Below, one piece after another: positions 46,200 through 58,020 of a stretch of DNA of 64,000 nt. Location: assembly GCA_036346245.1 (NCBI GenBank), contig CM070767.1, positions 3,775,501-3,839,500 on the forward strand, given 5' to 3'. This DNA comes from Bonia amplexicaulis. Its lineage: Eukaryota; Streptophyta; Magnoliopsida; Poales; Poaceae. The position numbers were made by a program, and so were the translations under genes. Under the pieces are notes generated by a model. That model had not been told where the DNA came from and did no database searches. It worked only from the letters and a program-made list of their open reading frames with translations. The first letter of the stretch is position 1; each line of letters opens with the position of its first letter.

Positions 46200-49100
46200 G
46201 TGTGACTACTTCTTCTGCTCGACGTGTGACTCAGTATTGGGTTCCAAAATCTATCTTGATTTATCCCAGTACTGAGACTTTGCTCTCTTGTTGACTCGGG
46301 TTCCCGGCGAGGAAGGAAAGGTTTGGCTCAGACTCGGGTGTTCGACACATGACCGGAGATTCCGTTGGTTTTCTTCCTTGCCCGAGCCCGGTGATGAGGC
46401 GATCACCTTCGAGACGCTTCTTCCGGGCGAGTCATCGCCAAAGGTGCAGTCGCATTAATGATTCATTTATTTTGAAAGATGTTGCCTTGGTGAGTAAGTC
46501 GCATTACAATCGCTTCGGTTTCTCGACCACCGATGACGGTTTCGAGGTAAGTTTTAAGAAAACACGCAAAATTGTTGATTCTTGGTGTAGTCCGGTTTGC
46601 GGGATTTCTCGTTATGGGAGGATCTTCGTCTGTTTTTATTGAGTCTTCGGTGATCCTCTCCGTTGTTTGCTTGCTTCGAGTCCATGACCTTTCCTTTCGG
46701 CATAGGAGACTTGGTCATATTGGATTTGACCATTTGACTCGAGTTAGCGGCCACGATCTCATTCGTGGTGCGCGAAACTCAAGATGGTCAAAGATCTTGT
46801 TTGCGCTCCATCTTGAAGCACGGCAAGATGGTTGCCGCCTCTCATCCTCCCCACGATTACTATGACCGATGCACTAGGACAATTGCTCCATATGGACACA
46901 GTTGGACCGGCTCGAGTCTTGATACAGGAGGAAGTGGTATGTTCTTGTTGTGGTCGATGACTATTCAAGGTATTCTTGGGTGTTTTCTTGGCCTCGAAGG
47001 ATGAGGCGTTTACACATTTCCGAGGTCTTTCAAGAGGCTTTCTGTTGAGCTTCCGGTGCCTTACGAGCGATCCATGATGACAATGGCACGGAGTTCAAGA
47101 ATTCCTACTTTGAGAGTTTCTGTGGTGAGGCAGTGTAGAGCACCGTTCTCTTCTCCATCGTCCCTCGGCAGAATGGCGTTGTAGAGAGGAAGAACCGTAC
47201 CTTGGTCGAGATGGCCGGGCGATGCTTGATGAGTACTCTACACGCGGAAGTTTTGGGTGAAGCTATAGCCACCGCGTGCCATGTTTCAAACGAGTTTTCT
47301 TCAGCACACTTGCACCGCACTTCTTACGAGTTGAGATACGGGAAAGCCGGTGTTTCTCATTTTTTGTGTTTGGTTGCAAGTGCTTTATTCTCAAGTCAGG
47401 GAACCTAGATAAGTTTGAGTCACGTTCTTGTGATGGACTCTTTCTAGGCTACTCGACTTCCTCGCGGGCTTATAGGGTGCAGGCTGCGAGTCTAGCAAAA
47501 TGGTAGAAACACGTGAGGTAACTTTCGATGAGGCGGTCAGGGACTAGGCCCGATATCTCGAGTTCACTAGAGCGGTCCGAGACCATCTTTGTGGACGATG
47601 AGGATGATGGAGATGAGGGTTGTCTACGATCGGTCCCTCATCCACCCCTTGAGGTGCTTTCTTCCACCGCACCTCAAGGCGATCAGCCCATGCCTCTGAC
47701 TTCCTCTCGGAGCTAGTGGCTCTGTTCCTACCCGTCAGTTCACGAGGTAGATGCCACTTCTTCTTCTCATCCCGGACCTCCAAGACATATTCAAAATCTC
47801 ATCCTTACGAGCGGATGATTGGAGACCTATTTGAGCGAGTCACACGCCCAAGTGCGGCATGTCACTTTTCTGTCTCCACTCTGCCTTCGTAGCTTCCTTT
47901 GAGCCTAAGGATGTTTGTCATGCTCTCTCCGACGAGTCTTGGATAAATGCCATGCATGAAGAATTAGAGAGCTTCGAGAGAAACAAGGTCTGGACGCTTG
48001 TTGAGCCCCCACGAGGTCACAATATCATTGGAACCAAATGGGTGTTCAAGAACAAGCAGAGCGAGGATGGGGTAGTCATCCGAAACAAGGCTAGGCGGTT
48101 GCTCGGGGTACTCCCGGTTGAGGTGCGGATTTCGAGGAGACCTTTGCACTGTAGCTCGTCTTGAGGCCATTAGAATTTCGCTTGCCTTTGCGACTTCTAA
48201 GGGTTTCAAGCTTTACCAGATGGACGTCAAGAGTGCCTTCCTAAATGGCTTTATTGAGGAAGAAGTCTATGTCAGACAGCCTCCAGGTTTCGAGAACCCC
48301 AAATACCCTAGTCATGTCTTCAAGCTTTCCAAAGCGTTGTATGGACTTAAGGTGCCCTAGAGCTTGGTATGAGAGGCTTAAGTCCTATCTATTGAGACAT
48401 GATTTCGAGATGGGTAAAGTTGACAAGACCTGTTCATTCGCCGGTGGCAATGACATTACTCGCTCAAATTTATGTCGATGACATTATCTTTGGCGGCTCT
48501 TCTCATGCTCTAGTTTCACAGTTCTCGGATGTCATGAGCACCGAGTTTGAGATGAGCATGATGGGTGAGTTGACTTTCTTCCTTGGCTTCCAAATCAAGG
48601 CACTCGGAGGGTACTTTCTTGCATCAAGGCAAGTACACCCGTGACCTCTGAGACGTTTCGACATGAGTGATAGAAAGCGGTGTCAACTCCGATGGCTTCT
48701 ACGCCACACTTGACCACGATGAGGACGGCGAGCCGTTGATCAAAAGGAGTTCAGAGTATGATTGGCTCTCTCTTGTACCTCACCGCCTCGAGACGGACAT
48801 ACACTTCTCCGTGTGTCTTTGTGCTCGATTTCAGGCTTCTCCTCGCGTGTCTCATCGCCAGGCGGTGAAGCGCATCTTTCGGTACCTTCGAGCTACCATT
48901 GACTATGGTATCTGGTACTCTTCCTCCTCCTGTCTATCCCTTAGAGCCTTTTCGGATGCAGACTTTGCTAGGCTGTAGGATAGATAGGAAGAGCACTTCG
49001 CGCACTGCCAGTTCATTGGCACTTCTCTCGTTTCTGGTCTTCGAGGAAGCGATCCGGTGTTGCACAGTCCACCGTGAGGCCGAGTATGTTGTTGCGGCCG

Positions 49101-49380
49101 ATTGTTGTAGCTGTGTCCTTTGGATGGTCTCGACTCTGCGGGACTTTGGGTTGCTATCGGCCGTGTTCCGCTCTTTTGCGATAACACGTCGCAATTAGCA
49201 TTGCCAAGAACCCGGTGCAGCATTCTCGGACCAAGCATATTGATATCGATATCATTTTCTTGAGACCATGTAGAGAAGGGTGACATCGTGCTCGGCCAGG
49301 AGAGTGACCACCGGTTGGTGATATCTTCACCAAGCCTTTAGATAGCTCGAGGTTTTCGACTTATGGGAGAGCTTGGGGTG
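46200..49380 (+). pseudogene. Retrotransposon pol: protease, integrase, reverse transcriptase, RNase H
   Basis: Domains in order: post-protease region (FILKDVALVSKSHYN, 46450-46510); GAG-pre-integrase HRRLGHIGFDH at ~46701; integrase with HMDT (~46890), DDNGTEFK (~47075) and VVERKN (~47178), the D-D-E neighbourhoods; RT from ~47890 (WVFKNKQ, YQMDVKSAFLNGF) with the catalytic YVDD codons at 48471-48482; RNase H (DADFA ~48955, KHIDI ~49235). The polypeptide is broken by many one- to three-base indels but every domain remains. Many breaks coincide with CAG/CTG sites, so the true genomic sequence may be less damaged. Confidence 0.85.
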
Positions 49381-49885
49381 GTTTGTCCTTATGGACTGTT
49401 GTGAGGGGAGCTTGGACTTCTTGCTTTACTATATTGATTATGCTTGTCTCATTTACATTGCATTGCACTTGCGGGTGCATTGGGATTAGTCCTTCTAGCA
49501 TAGATTATAGTGTGTCTCTTGCTGAGTTGCTTAGACTTCTTGCTCTTATCTTGTGCTTTCAGGATAGCTGTTTCTTATCTCACTAGGTTGAGCTCACTCA
49601 CTTCTTTTAGGTTCTAGCGAGGGTTGGGCCACCCTCGGGTGAGCAGTGCGTGTTTGCTCTCTAGTGTGTGTTTTCCGTCGGTGATAGTCCCGAGGTCATA
49701 TGGGATAGATGAGAGTCGATCGAGTCATAGTATCCTCTATATCTTATCTATGCTTTAAGGGCGCCTTTCTTGATTTATTTGCCAGCTCTTTCTTTTATTG
49801 CTTTGGTTTAGGGGAGTTCATTTGGGAACTTCTAGATCTTAATATTGATATAACTCAACTTGAACTAAAAGTTGCATCTCAAGTT

Positions 49886-49894
49886 AAGGGGGAG
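49886..49894 (+). promoter_or_regulatory. Polypurine tract 1
   Basis: AAGGGGGAG, identical in core to the tract next to the 3' LTR. Confidence 0.65.
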
Positions 49895-50850
49895 CTGGAT
49901 TTTCTTCATTTGTTTTGTAATATAACTTAATGGAGCCTTGATTATTATCCACTCATGACATGTTTTCATTATATTACATCTTGCCATGATTTGTGCTCCA
50001 TTGCTAATTTGATCATGACTTTATATGTGTAGTCAAGTCTTTGCCATGATAGGTTAATTAAAATGCTAAATTTTGACCTAATTCATGTCATGTTCATATT
50101 TGAGACTAGTCGACTTTGTATTATCTTTTATGATTCTTGCCATGTCAAATAGGGTGAGTTGAGTCTTGAATCTTAGTTGAGCAATAGATTGAGCTATACG
50201 TTTCTTGATGACACATAAGTTAGTACAATCTATTAAAAGCAAAAGATCTCTTTTGTGCGAAAAACCGATCTCACCAATTCCTTCTCATGAGGCGCTTGCC
50301 ATTGCACAAGGCATGAACTCAGGGGACTTTTGGATGACCAAGATCATTTCCTTAAGCTTCTCGCTTGGAATGATCGCATAAGGCTTGAGGTCTAGCACAT
50401 GGTGAATAAAAGATGGTTGAAAACAACCATGTGATCTCAAAAGAAAATGTCAAATGTGCTCAATTGCTAAAATGTTCAATGTACTCCAACAATTGTATCA
50501 TTCTTGAACAAATAGCACTCTAGTTTGCTCAACACTAGCTTCTTGATTCCATTTAGTGATTGACATGGCTTGCATCATTTGTGGATATCATTAGCTAGAC
50601 TAAAATCTTGTTTGACTTGACTTGCTAAGCACTTCAATTAAAATTCAGATTATACCTTATGTTGCTTAGCTTCTCTTTACATACTTAGTCATGATCTTTA
50701 TAGCATATTTGTATGTTATGGCTTGATATAATGCATGATGGTCATTTTGGATAATTCTCATGTCTCTACATACTTAAAAATGATCAAATCAGCCTTTCAA
50801 CCATTTTCATGACTTTTGCTCTTTCCTTCCATCTTGATGGGTTTATTGTC

Positions 50851-50861
50851 AAAAGGGGGAG
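50851..50861 (+). promoter_or_regulatory. Polypurine tract 2
   Basis: AAAAGGGGGAG, a second copy of the same motif 185 bp before the LTR. Confidence 0.65.
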
Positions 50862-51024
50862 AATAGTGGTAGAAAAAGCCACTTCGGGAGCGTTGAGGAA
50901 AAATTGTTCTTTCTTTTGCTCCTTATGTCGACATGGTCATTAGCTTCACTCTTGCTTTTATGGACCATGTTAGACTCTTCAAACTCAACTTTGTGCTTTT
51001 TCGGTGTTTGTCAATATACTCATC

Positions 51025-51034
51025 AAGGGGGAGA
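51025..51034 (+). promoter_or_regulatory. Polypurine tract 3, adjoining the 3' LTR
   Basis: AAGGGGGAGA ends one base before the LTR start TGAGAG at 51036. It is the expected plus-strand primer. Confidence 0.85.
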
Positions 51035-51035
51035 T

Positions 51036-52877
51036 TGAGAGACCATGTGAGGGTCATCCCATTGTGAGTGATGAGTAATTGACATCTGTTTTCAAAAGTC
51101 GAGTTTGAGTAGGTTTGTTCGGACCCTGACGTTGCGTGGTGCAACGGGCTCGGTCGGACTTTGGTCAAACTTAGTCGTATGTGTTAGGATGTATATTCTG
51201 ATAATGCGACGGGTTTGGACTTGATTATGCTATCGTGCGTTCATGTATCGGCGGTGCTATGTGGCGTGTTTTCTTGTGTCGTGTGTGCGGGACGCCGAGG
51301 CGGAGTCGTGGCGAGACACGGTGGACCGGACTAGGCGCAGGTGGCGCTGAGGTCAGAACGGTCGTGATGTGTCGAAGACGACGTGGACTCGAGGTGGTTG
51401 CGAGGTGTGCGAGGCAAGGAGCGCGGAAGCTTCCGGAAGGTGCGGAGGGCGGCACGGAATTTCGCAAGGCGCACAAGCGGAAACGACTCCGTTAGGGTTT
51501 AGCCGCGAACGGGTTGGAGACCCGTTAGCCAAGGGCTATAAATAGAGGTGAGGGCTGCATACCCTTAGGACACAATAGAGAGTTAGGGTTTTAAGAGTTC
51601 ATTCCTTGTGTGTTGTGTTCCTCCCAAGAAGCTTGTGAGGCTCTTGGTGTTTTTGAGGATTAAGAGATGGAGAGAGTGAGAGTTGTTTGATCCTTCATGT
51701 AATTTCTTTCTTGTTCTAATGTACATGCGTATGGGGACTCCTTTATAATTTTTGGTTGAAATAAAATCTGAAGTTTTTCTATGTAATCATTCATCTCTAT
51801 GAATCATTTGAGAAATCTCTTGTTTAGATGTTACATCTTCTGTTCCTTTACGTGTTTGGTTTTGTTCCTTCTTCCTTGATCTTTGTTTATCTCTGCCGAT
51901 TTTCGACCGAGAAGTCAGATCTGTCTTTGTTTCTAAACTGGGATTTGCTCAGCAAGCCTACTTGGCCAGTCATGTCCCAATAGCAAAGATTTGATCTAGT
52001 TCTCTGATGAAGTAGGTATTAATCTCTCCCCTACTTCAGCTCTCTGTTCTACAATAGCTGATCTTCTTTGTATTCTTTGTCTATTTGAAGAACCTTTCGT
52101 TGGCATGTTTTTGTTCCATCAGTGGACACTCAATACTTCAATCTTTCGGCAGCAGTTTTCAAGTTTCTTGTTTTCCTCTGATGATACGGGCTTTCGGAAG
52201 AATCGCATCTTCACCTTGATCTCCATACTCTTACGGTTTTCGGTCTTGAGGTCTCGGCTAGTGATCATCCATAGCTCGATTGGTTCTTTCAGGTCTTTTC
52301 TATCCGGATGCTCGTTCCTCTCTTTTCTTTCAAGATGTTTACTTGTTTTGTCGGACGAGCCATTGACCTTGGTTCTTGGCTATCCGCAGATTTTCGATTC
52401 GATTGGTTGTTAGCTTTTCAGTTGCCTGGCATTTCTTTGGGGCGAATTTGTTGGTATGCTCTGCTTGGTTAATCTGCTGTCTTTGCAGTCTTTTCTTTTT
52501 CAAACCGTGCAGTCTGTGCAGTAGCTCTCGGCTCCTCCCTTTTCTATTTTTAGTTTCTCCTTCTTCCTGCAGCGAAAGTCTCTTTTGCTTTTGGTTGGGA
52601 CAGCGGCTAGTTCATGTGTGGAATAGCCTATGGTCACTTTTCTTTTATTTCTTTAGCAGTTCTTTGATCATTTTGCATGCAGATCAAACGACATCTTTTT
52701 CAGCTAAAATTTTTATTGACTACTCTCTGATTTATGCTGAATTTTTTAGCATCGCATGCGTTCCAGTTTTCAGTAGAATTAATTTTCATCTTTTTGAAAA
52801 ATCAGTGTACGAATTCTCAGGAGCGATTTTAAAAGAAAGCGACATTCACCCCCCTCTGTCGCCATTTCAGTCCTACA
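51036..52877 (+). repeat. 3' LTR, 1842 bp
   Basis: Matches the 5' LTR throughout. For example, the ~190 bp from 51635 agree without difference as far as I can read. Confidence 0.95.
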
Positions 52878-53437
52878 CGTACCTTTGTGTCGCCAACCGG
52901 AAATTTTTTCCAACCAAACAAAACTGCATCTCTAAGGAGGATGCACCTTGGCAATATATATACATGCTTCTTTATAAGTGGTAGACCTAATTGTATTTCT
53001 CCGCATTGATTAATTATCATTTCCCGTCACTGCAACGCCAAATGGAGTCGTAATTGATTACCGACGTGGTTGTGATTTCTTAAAAGGGGCTCTACCGTAC
53101 TGTAGTTTTCACCGCTTGCCCAGAGTTCACCCAGGGATTTGACGGCGGACTTGAAAAGCCACCTATAGGTGGTGTTCAGTTCGGCTTATTTTTGGTGACT
53201 TATGGCTGAAAACACTGTAGCTGGCTGAAAAAGTTGGTACACAGGGATATAAACTTTTGGTTTTGCTTTAATAATGATATAAAACGCACAACAAAAAATA
53301 GACAATTAAAATAACAAGAGATAAATATTTAATGTGATAAATCCTTACGAGAAAAAAAAATATGGATACATGAAGGCAAAATTCACTTGATGAGAAGAGA
53401 TTATAATGATGCTCTTACTCTTCATATGGATTACAGG
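52878..53437. other. Flank of the retrotransposon, MITE-like halves, no gene
   Basis: It begins with the TSD copy and the right half of the MITE-like target (to ~52932). A GGTGGTGTTCAGTTCGGCTT sequence at 53170 resembles the start of another MITE. No coding region. Confidence 0.35.
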
Positions 53438-53547
53438 GTATATGTATGTGTATATATACGTGTATATATGTATGTGTATATATACGTGTGTATATGTATG
53501 TGTATATGTACTTGTGTATATGTATGTGTGTATGTGTGTGTGTATAG
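53438..53547 (+). repeat. (TG/TA)n microsatellite
   Basis: About 110 bp of mixed GTATATG/TATGTGTA repeats. Confidence 0.95.
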
Positions 53548-53820
53548 CGAGAGAGATGAGTCTCCAACACGACAGTTGTAGCGGGTTGACACCACATCTG
53601 ATACAGCTCGCACTTGGCCCTTGCACCGGCCATGCCAGTCTGACATGACACGATACAGTGTCCTACACAGGCATGGTACAAATTCGAATCAGACTTTAGC
53701 AAATAACATGAAAGATTGTGAAAAAATAGATGTTCTTATGAAATTACTCTACTTATACGTCAAAGGAAAATTCTGACAAATGATAAATTGAAAAGGGAAG
53801 AGAAAAAAGACTAATGTTAC

Positions 53821-54159
53821 TGTTGGGGCAATGGCCCTCATCTTGGCCCAGTTGGCCCATTGTAACAGGAGACCCAATAATCGTGAGGCCACATGGCTAG
53901 TCCGAGAGGGTTGTCACAAGGGAAAAGACAATATTACCCCTACAATTGTACACCTAGATAGGGTTATTTATGTAACAAGGCTCTTCATGCATATAAATAT
54001 GTATCTTAAGGCACCATGGAAATGAACTCTTTTTCATCAAGCAAATTTAGGTAGCATAGATTTCTATCCCCTATTTTTTACGGTTTGTAAATCTCTAGAC
54101 AACCCCTTTGTGGCCTCTCTGTAACCTCTTTGTTCACTGTTTGGTTTGTAATCACAACA
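53821..54159 (+). repeat. gypsy 5' LTR, 339 bp
   Basis: Starts TGTTGGGG and ends CACAACA. It contains CATATAAATATG at 53989 as a probable TATA element. Confidence 0.85.
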
Positions 54160-54810
54160 GTTGGTGTCGTCCGTAGAGATCGGTATAGAAGCGATGAGTC
54201 AAGAAAGGAGTGTTCAGACATATGATACCAAAAAAGGCGACGACGTCAACTCCTAAGCGGAAAGCACCGCTATCGAGACCGCCACGGTGAGGACAAGGGT
54301 GCTAGCCCTACGAAGGTCCCCCGCCCCCATGGCAGCGGCACACCGATGAGGCAGTGCCTCGACCCATGACAGGTAGCGAGGGCTGTTCTTCTGTGGCCAC
54401 ACCAACGATGAGGCGAAAAGCATCACCAACGGAGGACCTAACTGCGATGGCCAACCGAAATGTTGAGGTTTACACCGCTCAAGTAGTGGTCCCGCTAGCA
54501 TAAACACCATCGCCGTCACTTCGTAGGGAGCGAGGTCGTCCTCGCTATAGAGTCGAGTGTGTGTGGAAGCTCCCTTGAAGCGATTCTCGAAACGCTGTAG
54601 TGAGAATTGGCGGATCTATGCAAAGCCATGCACGAGATGCAGGAGAGTCGGAGTTAGACAACGCCCACTGCGATAGTGGCGAAGGCAGTCGAAGAAGGGA
54701 TGGAAAGCCACAATGCCAACATTGAAGCCCATAATGCCTCTCGGAGGATGGACCTTGAGTCCCCCCTCTACATAGGCTTGTAACTGAGCGCTTGGCAAAA
54801 AGACTTCAAT

Positions 54811-55300
54811 ATGCCTACGGTGGAGCCCTACCAAGGCGACATGGACCCTCACGAGTTCTTGCACGTCTACAAGAAAACTATCGAGGCAATAGGGGAAGAC
54901 GACTCGATGAAGGCGAAGGGGTTGCTGCTCGCTCTTCGGGGAGTTGCGCTCTCTTGGTTTTTTGCCATCTCCTTGGCTCGGTGTATGTATGGGAACAAAT
55001 CTGATATCTCATGCACAATAATTTTCAAGGTAATTATGTAGAGCAAGTCGACGCCAACTAGCTCATCACAGTCAGACAATCGCTAGGGGAGAAGCTACGG
55101 GCCTACTTCAAACACTTCGTGAAGGTCCGTTGCCAAATAAAGAATGTCAACGATACGACCATCATCAACGTGCCCATCCGTAGCCTCCAGAAGGGTCCAC
55201 TAGCGGAGTATAATGCGCGAAGCCCATAAAATAGTGGCCAAGCTCTTTAACAAGATGGAGAAATATGCCAAGGCAATAGAGGACGCAACGTAGTGTGAGG
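54811..55300 (+). pseudogene. gypsy gag domain (Retrotrans_gag)
   Basis: The frame at 54811 reads MPTVEPYQGDMDPHEFLHVY and continues MKAKGLLLALRGVALSWFF, the typical Retrotrans_gag opening. The match continues in other frames to ~55290 (SLGEKLRAYFKHFVKVRC-like, then KLFNKMEKYAKAIEDAT). A TAG in the first frame and further frame changes break it. Confidence 0.8.
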
Positions 55301-55649
55301 CGGAGGTTGTGCCAGCTACACCTGAAGCCAAGCCTGCTCCTACAGCCGCGAGGGAGGGCTCCAACCTAAACAGTGAAGGGCCCCAGCCCAGATACATCCT
55401 TGGTATTGAAGGATCTGAGGAAAGCACAATCCTTGGAGGTCATGGTCATGGCCGAAGGGGTCAAGGGTGTGGAAGGGGGCATGGTCAAGAGGACTTTCGA
55501 TAGTAAGGACCATGGTACGAGGTGCACGGCCAGGGAGACCACCTCACCCACTTCAGTTGGCATCAAGCATCATGTAGGGACGCAAAGATGATGGCACTAG
55601 GGATGGTGCCCTACAAACCCGCCCATAAAAACACTGCGAGTTGAGTGAT

Positions 55650-56033
55650 GGTGTTCGGCGTAAGCTGCTGAAGCTCTAGCTCATACTGTCAGAGAAGATC
55701 GCCTAGGAAACGAGCGGTGGGGATCTGAAGCCTAACATTGAAATACGCTGCGAACACGAGTGTCTTGCCCTCTCACAGTCGTGGCACAACCTCATCGCCA
55801 GCAGGGAGGCAGATGAGCTCACGAGACGAGATCTTGCTGTCATGCACGAGCGATTGCACCATCTCCTCCATGGTAATGGACGAGCCGACTGTGTTCATGA
55901 ATACACTGCTAAACTTTTTGAATGCCTTCCATCGCTTCCCAATGGTGACCTCGCAACGATCATCTTGAACGACATAGCTGCTTGACGGAGCAAATGCGCT
56001 GATGTGGCCATGACGATCACTTCCACATGTCAT
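55650..56033 (-). pseudogene. Antisense frame resembling 'putative gypsy-type transposon' proteins
   Basis: The minus-strand frame 56033-55773 reads MTCGSDRHGHISAFAPSSSY and, past a stop, FAAYFNVRLQIPTARF followed by LQQLTPNTI. The LxxPxxxFxxxxL…L.QLTPN pattern is that of plant proteins annotated as putative gypsy-type transposon (PF04195). It lies antisense to gag, between gag and the 3' LTR. Several stops are present. Confidence 0.5.
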
Positions 56034-56130
56034 CGCAAGCGGTAGGAGATCGGCGGCACGAGAAAGATCAGAAAAGGCTCGTCAACAAATGAAGAACTGT
56101 GGCGAAAGAGATTACAGAAGAAAGAAAAGC

Positions 56131-56155
56131 GAGAGAGAGAGAGAGAGAGAGAGAG
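56131..56155 (+). repeat. (GA)n microsatellite
   Basis: 25 bp of uninterrupted GA inside the gypsy element, directly before the antisense frame's presumed upstream region. Confidence 0.95.
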
Positions 56156-56484
56156 CAGGTAAACAATTGCAAAAAGGGTGTCGCCCCGGCACATAAGTAC
56201 AGCATACGATAGTGGCATTCGATGCCCGCACAACGAGCACGACAATTGACGAGGCATGTATCACGTCGTAACTGGTGCGATGACTCGTGTCCCACAATCG
56301 AAAAGCTAATCGTCACCACGTGTCGCCTGCTCTTAGGGGTCATACACACTACCATGGTCAGCCAAATTTTGGCAGCAACTCCAACAGACTACATTCAATG
56401 GGCCGAAGGGATAGAGGAGACCAAGTAACATTGAATATGGTCTCGGCCCATAGAAATAGAGGACCTTTAACAATGAGAGGCTAC

Positions 56485-56826
56485 TATTAGGGGAGTGATC
56501 CCCACTTTGGCCCAGTCATCCCATTGTATCAGGAGGCCCAATAATCGCGAGGCCACATAGCTGGCCCGAGACGGCTACATAAGGGAAAAGACGATATTGC
56601 CCCCCTACGATTGTACACCCAAATAGGGGTATTTATGTAACAAGGCTTCTCATAGCTATAAATATGTGCCTTAAGATACCATAGAAAAGGAGGCACTTTG
56701 TTCATTAGATAAATCTAGATAGCATAGACTTCTATTATCTATCTTCACGGTTTGTAGGGCTTCAGGTAGCCTCTTTGTGGCCACCCCGTAGCCTCCTTGT
56801 TCACTGTTTGATCCGTAACCATAATA
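56485..56826 (+). repeat. gypsy 3' LTR, 342 bp
   Basis: Starts TATTAGGGG, a changed TG, and ends CATAATA. Diverged partner of 53821-54159. Confidence 0.85.
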
Positions 56827-56831
56827 ATTAC

Positions 56832-58020
56832 TATTCAAAGCAAATTTATCTTTTTTTCTTCTAACATACCGAGTTTGAGGTTCACCGGTGACACAGCTAT
56901 CATGAGGGGCAAGAATGTAACTTTCTTTCTTTCGTGGATCTGTTTATTGTATTGGAGAACTTGTACTCAAACCCTTGAATTCAATGTAGAGATCTGTCCC
57001 TCTAGGGACTTTTCCCTTAGAAAAGGGAAAATAAATACACACACCCCTAAGTCGTCTATCTTTTCAATTTGCCCTATGTATCTAATTATGGTTTACTTTG
57101 CTTCTCATAAGTTAAGTTGGTAAGTTGGTATACAAATACCCTCTAGACCGCATGTTAGCACTATTTCTCATGCTTTTTATTATCTTTGGTATTTGCTTTA
57201 GTGGTGTTCATACTTGTTTTAATGATTTAGTACTTATTTCAATTATTATGGTGATTTCGATAATTGTAAACACTATTTCATTGCTAATGTTTCGATGCTG
57301 AAATTGTGTATTAGAAATACAAAGTCAACTCAAATTGTTGAAATAAGTATTGAAATCACTTAAATAAGTATTAAAATATTTGTATCATAGATAATTAAAA
57401 CTACGAGAAAATAATGTGAACATGTGGCTTAAGGTGTATTTATAAACCACTTAACTTATAGGAGCAAAATAAATGAAAATGAGACATGTGAGTAAATTGA
57501 AAATCAGGTGATTTATAGGGATGTATGGTTTTTTTTCTTAAAAAAGGGTGACACGACAAACTATATACTACATCTACAATTTTTTTAGAGTTTTTATATT
57601 AAGTTGGTGCCTAAACCAAAAGTTTGTATAGCTGTGCACCAATTTGTGTTTGCGCACCGGATATATCCCTTCTCAAAAAGCATGAACGACGTGTAAACGA
57701 TTCCTTGAGACGGGAGTGTCGTAAGGTAGGCTCTCTGCTGTGTTGTCAGGCCGAGCTTGTCCGTCCTTTAAGCTGTCCTTGTATGGAAGTAATCGCCACA
57801 TACATCTGAAGACGTCGATGGCCCTAATGCATTGAGTACTATTTTTTTAGCGAAAGACATTCATTACTGTTGATAGCATTTTGACCTTTTTTTAACCTGA
57901 AGTTGAGCATAATTTGAAAACGGAAAACGTTTTTGGAATTGCTAATCGTACGGCGCCATTCATCTGCTGGGTCTGTTGCGAAGTTGAAGCTCACATGCCA
58001 ACAATTTGGGTGGGTCTAAG
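56832..58020. other. Spacer, nothing recognised
   Basis: AT-rich, with short inverted phrases around 57230-57400 (AATAAGTATT…AATACTTATT type) but no defined element or gene. Confidence 0.3.

Larger units (their letters stand above)
49381..51024 (+). other. AT-rich spacer between pol and 3' LTR
   Basis: No frame of useful length. In some Sireviruses an envelope-like frame sits here, but none is visible. It contains the first two purine tracts. Confidence 0.6.
32025..52877 (+). mobile_element. Sirevirus-like Ty1/copia retrotransposon with both LTRs, 20.9 kb including a nested CACTA
   Basis: Both LTRs start TGAGAGACC and end CAGTCCTACA. Flanking CGTAC (32020-32024, 52878-52882) is a perfect 5-bp target duplication. 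The order is LTR, Met-tRNA primer site, gag with a CCHC knuckle, second knuckle, protease/GAG-pre-integrase, integrase, RT, RNase H, a ~1.6-kb AT-rich spacer and the 3' LTR. The pol sequence style and three separate AAGGGGGAG purine tracts before the 3' LTR are marks of the Sirevirus (Maximus/SIRE) lineage. Without the CACTA insertion the element is ~11.35 kb. It is a recent insertion, since long LTR tracts are identical. Confidence 0.95.
53821..56826 (+). mobile_element. Non-autonomous Ty3/gypsy element, 3.0 kb
   Basis: Two LTRs of ~340 bp (53821-54159, 56485-56826) share an ordered series of blocks (GGCCCAATAATCG, GGGAAAAGAC, TATTTATGTAACAAGGCT, CCTCTTTGTGGCC). The flanks GTTAC (53816-53820) and ATTAC (56827-56831) are a 5-bp duplication with one mismatch. 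After the 5' LTR comes TTGGTGTCGTCCGTAGAGA, a diverged TTGGCGCCGTCTGTGGGGA-type site common in rice gypsy elements. The interior has a gag domain and no pol. The LTRs differ at many sites, so it is older than the Sirevirus. Confidence 0.85.

Noticed and set aside
49381..51024. Envelope-like gene of the Sirevirus
   Set aside because: The spacer is AT-rich with no long frame or membrane segments beyond chance.
53345..53702. Frames rich in Tyr/Val/Cys and Thr/His
   Set aside because: Translations of the TG/TA microsatellite.
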